Assembly (NCBI GenBank): GCA_001824135.1
Contig: MHWM01000009.1
Location: 1 to 24,601 of the forward strand
Length of the DNA: 24,601 nt
From: Candidatus Zambryskibacteria bacterium RIFCSPLOWO2_02_FULL_39_14
GTDB taxonomy: Bacteria; Patescibacteriota; Minisyncoccia; Phycocordibacterales; Zambryskibacteraceae
Direction: 5' to 3'
The notes under the pieces were generated by a model, which had not been told where the DNA came from, did not search any database, and worked only from the letters and a program-made list of their open reading frames with translations. Shown here one piece after another: positions 21,150-24,601 of this stretch; the stretch's first letter is position 1; each line of letters begins with the position of its first letter. Position numbers and translations under genes: made by a program.

Positions 21150-21581
21150 ATGCTAATCGGCGAGTATAAACATACAGTAGATGACAAAAACCGAATTTCA
21201 CTGCCGGCAAAATTCCGCAAAGAACTTGGTAAGAAAGTAGTGGTTACTCGCGGACTTGATAATTGTCTTTTTCTTTTTCCTCACAAGACTTGGGTAGAGA
21301 ACGCTAAAGAGATGGCGAAACTTGGATGGCGAGCTGATGCTCGTGGCTTCACCCGATTTATGTTCAGTGGAGCATCCGAGATAGATGTGGATTCTATGGG
21401 TAGGATCCTTATCCCAGACTATCTCAGAACATTTGGCGAACTTAAAAGTCCAGTAATCTTTGCCGGCGTGCATGACCGCATAGAAATCTGGAATGAAAAA
21501 CGTTGGGAATCTTATAAGAAGAAAATAGAATCCCAAGCCGACATGATGGCCGAGAAACTTGGTACAGTCGGGCTCAAGTAA
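21150..21581 (+). CDS. mraZ: MraZ transcriptional regulator of the division and cell-wall cluster
   Basis: The 143-residue protein contains two SpoVT-AbrB-like half-domains, each with the family's DNA-binding signature: NRISLPAKFRKEL (14-26) and GRILIPDYLRTF (about 84-95). In other bacteria MraZ forms large rings and binds tandem direct repeats before its own operon as a repressor. The phased GTGGR array directly upstream fits that role. rsmH starts 2 nt after the stop, and the order mraZ-rsmH-ftsL-ftsI is the classic dcw arrangement. A GGGAG 10 nt before the ATG may be a ribosome-binding site and is also part of the last operator box. Confidence 0.96.
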   Translation: MLIGEYKHTVDDKNRISLPAKFRKELGKKVVVTRGLDNCLFLFPHKTWVENAKEMAKLGWRADARGFTRFMFSGASEIDVDSMGRILIPDYLRTFGELKSPVIFAGVHDRIEIWNEKRWESYKKKIESQADMMAEKLGTVGLK

Positions 21582-21583
21582 AC

Positions 21584-22459
21584 ATGCATACACCTGTTCT
21601 TTTACACGAAAGTATTGAAGCCCTCAATATTCAAGCCGGTAAGATATTTATCGACGGTACATTAGGATCAGGCGGACATAGTGCTTTAGTTGCTGAGAAG
21701 TTTAAAAATTCAGTGACTATCATTGGACTTGACCGAGACAAAGACGCGGTCAAAAAAAGTGAAGAGAGGTTGCGGACTCTCGATACAAACATTCACTTGT
21801 TTACGGAGAGCTTCAAAAATCTAGACGATGTTCTCGGTAAGTTGAGTATTGGAACTGTCGATGCCATTCTTTTCGACCTCGGCATTTCTACAGACCAACT
21901 TGAGAACTCTGGTAGGGGATTTTCTTTTCTTAAAGATGAACCGCTTGATATGCGCATGTCCGGAGAAGGTATCCGAGCAAGCGATATCTTAAACTCCTGG
22001 GATGAGCCAGCCATTGAGCTTATCCTCCGCGGTTTCGGCGAAGAAAAATTCTCTAGAAAAATTGCCCAAGAGATTGTAGAGAGAAGGGAAGTCAAACCTT
22101 TCAAAACTACATTTGATCTTGTCAATGCAGTGCTCAAAGTAAAACCGAAAAGTTGGAAAGAAAAAATCAACCCTGCAACTAAAACTTTCCAAGCTCTACG
22201 TATTACCGTCAATGAAGAACTTACTACTTTAGAGATTGGGCTAGAGAAAGGTTTTAAGATACTTGAGTCCGGAGGAAGATTGGTGGTTATCTCCTTCCAT
22301 AGTCTAGAAGACAGAATCGTTAAAAACTTTTTTAGAGACAAAGTGAAAGAACAACTTGCAAGACAGATAACCAAGAAACCTATTGTGGCAAGTAAGCAAG
22401 AGATAGAAACTAATCCGCGTTCAAGAAGTGCCAAATTACGTGTAATCGAGAAAATATAA
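21584..22459 (+). CDS. rsmH: 16S rRNA (cytosine-1402 N4) methyltransferase
   Basis: The 291-residue protein transfers a methyl group from S-adenosylmethionine to N4 of C1402 in the 16S rRNA decoding site. The SAM-binding motif is DGTLGSGGHSA (24-34). DLGISTDQLENSGRGFSF and DEPLDMRM in the middle and VISFHSLEDRIVKNFF near the end are hallmarks of RsmH/MraW. The length is close to normal. The C-terminal RSRSAKLRVIEK is also conserved. It sits between mraZ and ftsL with 2- and 5-nt gaps, so it is part of one operon. Confidence 0.97.
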   Translation: MHTPVLLHESIEALNIQAGKIFIDGTLGSGGHSALVAEKFKNSVTIIGLDRDKDAVKKSEERLRTLDTNIHLFTESFKNLDDVLGKLSIGTVDAILFDLGISTDQLENSGRGFSFLKDEPLDMRMSGEGIRASDILNSWDEPAIELILRGFGEEKFSRKIAQEIVERREVKPFKTTFDLVNAVLKVKPKSWKEKINPATKTFQALRITVNEELTTLEIGLEKGFKILESGGRLVVISFHSLEDRIVKNFFRDKVKEQLARQITKKPIVASKQEIETNPRSRSAKLRVIEKI

Positions 22460-22464
22460 ACATA

Positions 22465-22785
22465 ATGAGTAAAACTAGAACCATTTCATACGAACATAGA
22501 ATTCATCTTTTCTGGACTTTCATAACTATTTCCATATTATCTTTATCTTTTTATATCTATGCTATAAATGCTGCTGCTAGACACATTGCCGAACGACAAG
22601 ATCTTGAAAAACAAATAGCAGAAATTGAAACTAACCTCAATTCTCTTGAATTCGCTTATATTGAATTAAAAAATAATGTTACTATTGAACTTGCTTATCA
22701 GTACGGCTTCCGAGAAGCAAGAGTTCCTCTCTACGTCTCTCGTACAAGCCCCGCATCACTTTCATTCAACACTTCTGACAAATAG
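22465..22785 (+). CDS. ftsL: FtsL-like small division protein
   Basis: The 106-residue protein has a short basic cytoplasmic tail, one membrane helix (about 13-35) and an extracytoplasmic coiled-coil segment (about 40-72, with RQDLEKQIAEIETNLNSLE). This is the topology of FtsL/DivIC. Sequence alone is not diagnostic because FtsL diverges quickly. Position between rsmH and the ftsI-type transpeptidase is the main evidence. It should bridge the division ring and the septal transpeptidase. Gaps are 5 nt on both sides. Confidence 0.75.
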   Translation: MSKTRTISYEHRIHLFWTFITISILSLSFYIYAINAAARHIAERQDLEKQIAEIETNLNSLEFAYIELKNNVTIELAYQYGFREARVPLYVSRTSPASLSFNTSDK

Positions 22786-22790
22786 AGCTT

Positions 22791-24539
22791 ATGCTTGGGC
22801 TCAAAAACAGATTACGACTACTTTCACTTATCGTATTTCTATTTGCTATTATGCTTGCCGCAAAATTGTACCTTGTGCAGATTGTCTCTGGGGAAGAATA
22901 CACAGCTAAAGCAGAACATCAATACGTAACAGGAGAAAATTATTTCGACAGAGGTTCTATATTCTTTACAACTAAAGAGGGAATTTTGGTCCCTGCCGCA
23001 AGCATTAAACTTGGGTTTATCTTAAACATCAATCCAGAAATTTTGAGACAAAATAATAATATAGATAATGTCTATGAAATCATCAACGAGATCACCCCTT
23101 TAAACAAAGAAAATTTTCTTATTAAAGCGCGCAAAAAAAATGACCCTTATGAAGAACTTGTCAAACATTTAGATACTGAAGTAGCAGAAAAAATCCAAGC
23201 ATTCAAAATCGAAGGGTTGTCTGTTTCTAAAGATAGGTGGCGTATTTACCCCGGCGAGAGTATGGCAGCGCATGCTGTGGGACTTATTGGTTACAATGGA
23301 AATGAACTTGCCGGACGATATGGACTGGAACGTTTCTACGAACCAGCGTTGAATCGAAATCAAGATAGAACTTTTATAAATTTCTTTGCTGAAATATTTT
23401 CTAATATTAAATCCGTAGTAAACGAGAACGAAAGTCCAGAAGCAGATATTGTCACTACCATTGAACCATCAGTTGAAGCATTCTTAGAAAGTGAAATCAA
23501 AAAGATAACCAACAAATACTCTTCAGAATTTACTGGCGGTATAATAATTGACCCTAAGACGGGAGAGATCCGTGCCATAGCTTTAACACCCACATTTGAT
23601 CCCAATTTCCCTGGGAATGAGAGTGATTCCAGTGTTTTTAGAAATAGATTGATAGAAGATCGTTATGAGATGGGCTCTATTATAAAATCTCTAACTATAG
23701 CTATAGGCCTCGACTCAAACACCATCACCGCTCGAAATACTTATAATGATCCTGGATGTATAACTCTTAATACCAAAACTTTTTGCAACTATGACGGTAA
23801 ATCTCATGGTTCTAACGTAACAATGCAGACAGTGCTTAATAAATCACTCAATACTGGCGCCGCCTTCGTGACTTCTCGTATAGGAAGCGCCAACTTTAAT
23901 AATTACATGCTCAAATTTGGCCTGGATGAAATTACCGGCATAGACCTACCAAATGAGGGTAAGTCTCTAGTCTCCAATCTTAAGACCAATCGCGAATTGG
24001 AAACAGCACAGGCCTCATTCGGACAAGGTATAGCTCTGACTCCTATTATAACGGTGCGAGCCCTGTCAGCTCTGGCAAACGGTGGTACTCTTATAACTCC
24101 CCATCTGGTAAAAGAGATCAAATATAAATTAGGTCCTACAAAAACATTGGGATTTCCAAAAGAAGAAGAGAGAAAACGGGTAATAAGTCAAGAAACCTCT
24201 GCGGAGATATCACGCATGCTGACAGAGGTGGTGGACCGATCTTTGCGCGACGGACAAGTCAGACTTGAAAATTATAGCGTAGCCGCCAAAACCGGCACAG
24301 CTCAGATAGCAAAACCGGAAACCGGAGGATACTATGACGATCGTTATTTGCATTCTTTTTTCGGCTACTTTCCTGCTTATGAGCCGGAGTTTCTAGTATT
24401 CCTCTACACTTATTATCCAAAAGGAGTTCAATATGCATCCGAGACTTTGACCGAAAGCTTCATGAACATCACCAAATTTCTTATAAACTACTACAACATC
24501 CCTCCAGATAGAGAAACGGCTCCTCCTGTGAGACAGTAA
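22791..24539 (+). CDS. ftsI: Septal peptidoglycan transpeptidase (FtsI/PBP2-3 family)
   Basis: The 582-residue class B penicillin-binding protein has one N-terminal membrane helix (about 10-31), a dimerisation/pedestal domain (about 45-215; FDRGSI at 52-57 is the family start) and a transpeptidase domain (about 245-565). The active-site motifs are intact: Ser296-x-x-Lys299 (GSIIKS), Ser352-Leu-Asn354 (KSLNTG) and Lys500-Thr-Gly (AKTGTAQ). It crosslinks septal peptidoglycan and its serine would be acylated by beta-lactams. No PASTA domain is present. The gene starts 5 nt after ftsL. It shows this organism makes its own crosslinked wall or at least keeps the enzyme for it. Confidence 0.94.
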   Translation: MLGLKNRLRLLSLIVFLFAIMLAAKLYLVQIVSGEEYTAKAEHQYVTGENYFDRGSIFFTTKEGILVPAASIKLGFILNINPEILRQNNNIDNVYEIINEITPLNKENFLIKARKKNDPYEELVKHLDTEVAEKIQAFKIEGLSVSKDRWRIYPGESMAAHAVGLIGYNGNELAGRYGLERFYEPALNRNQDRTFINFFAEIFSNIKSVVNENESPEADIVTTIEPSVEAFLESEIKKITNKYSSEFTGGIIIDPKTGEIRAIALTPTFDPNFPGNESDSSVFRNRLIEDRYEMGSIIKSLTIAIGLDSNTITARNTYNDPGCITLNTKTFCNYDGKSHGSNVTMQTVLNKSLNTGAAFVTSRIGSANFNNYMLKFGLDEITGIDLPNEGKSLVSNLKTNRELETAQASFGQGIALTPIITVRALSALANGGTLITPHLVKEIKYKLGPTKTLGFPKEEERKRVISQETSAEISRMLTEVVDRSLRDGQVRLENYSVAAKTGTAQIAKPETGGYYDDRYLHSFFGYFPAYEPEFLVFLYTYYPKGVQYASETLTESFMNITKFLINYYNIPPDRETAPPVRQ

Positions 24540-24546
24540 AAAATTA

Positions 24547-24601
24547 TTGAAAAAAATAATCCTTTCAGCTATTCTTTCTACGTTAAAGGCCCTATCGTCT
24601 A
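24547..24601 (+). CDS. Start of a further gene in the dcw cluster (partial)
   Basis: A TTG at 24547 opens a frame that stays open to the window edge, with translation beginning KKIILSAILSTLKAL. This short basic and hydrophobic start resembles the N-termini of some Mur-ligase-like or membrane proteins. With 18 codons, no family can be assigned. The position right after ftsI would suit a cell-wall synthesis gene. The start codon is uncertain. Confidence 0.3.
   Translation, partial: MKKIILSAILSTLKALSS

Noticed and set aside
21793..22434. Long minus-strand open frame of 213 codons opposite rsmH
   Set aside because: rsmH has every family motif. The antisense translation is serine- and leucine-rich without recognisable domains, as expected for a shadow frame.
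1..24601. CRISPR arrays, insertion sequences, phage genes, rRNA genes
   Set aside because: I looked for evenly spaced repeats, transposase or integrase motifs and rRNA signatures and found none. The only repeats are the short elements listed.

Overview
The window looks like a chromosome segment from an ultra-small Candidate Phyla Radiation / Patescibacteria bacterium, probably Parcubacteria-like. I infer this from the AT-rich sequence, the very tight or overlapping gene spacing, an EF-Ts of only 150 residues, a short RF1, a transketolase split into two genes, a long coiled-coil lytic transglycosylase and the scarcity of Shine-Dalgarno sequences. TGA is used as a normal stop (for example prfA and fba), so the standard bacterial code applies. 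Species cannot be told from the sequence alone.

Layout. (1) 1-2226: a copper block. A CopA-type Cu+ ATPase (5' part only) and its repressor CsoR lie on the minus strand. A short gene remnant separates them from a divergent, membrane-anchored NirK/AniA-type copper nitrite reductase and a small membrane protein. (2) 2259-3221: an RRM RNA-binding protein behind a long, possibly structured leader, a strong terminator, and a DUF192 protein. (3) 3240-10664: central carbon metabolism. gap-rpiB-rpe-tktN-tktC form a tightly packed plus-strand run, a convergent PfkB-family kinase follows, and a divergent fba-glcD pair shares a 36-bp promoter region with that kinase. Together they link triose phosphates, pentose phosphates and a lactate/glycolate-type flavoenzyme. 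(4) 10639-15683: translation and cell wall. Genes are rplY (bL25), a coiled-coil/lytic transglycosylase, rpmE2 (bL31), prfA, rpsB, tsf, an unknown membrane protein and tRNA-Thr(UGU). (5) 15713-17627, minus strand: a processive GT2 glycosyltransferase and a membrane-anchored thioredoxin-like protein. (6) 17709-20937: a single-chain phenylalanyl-tRNA synthetase of mitochondrial architecture, then gyrB. (7) 21049-24601: the division and cell-wall cluster mraZ-rsmH-ftsL-ftsI, preceded by a helically phased array of GTGGR boxes, and the first bases of another gene.

Three signals stand out. The PheRS carries its FDX-ACB domain on the catalytic chain, as in mitochondria, with no pheT beside it. The mraZ promoter sits inside an array of seven GTGGR boxes on one helical face, and the two empty positions fall where the -35 and -10 regions would be. 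Many genes have a recognisable -10 element only 6-10 nt before the start codon, often as an extended -10 of the form TGATANANT, which predicts leaderless or nearly leaderless mRNAs. All promoter and RNA-structure statements come from reading by eye, and all family assignments come from recognised motifs, not database searches.
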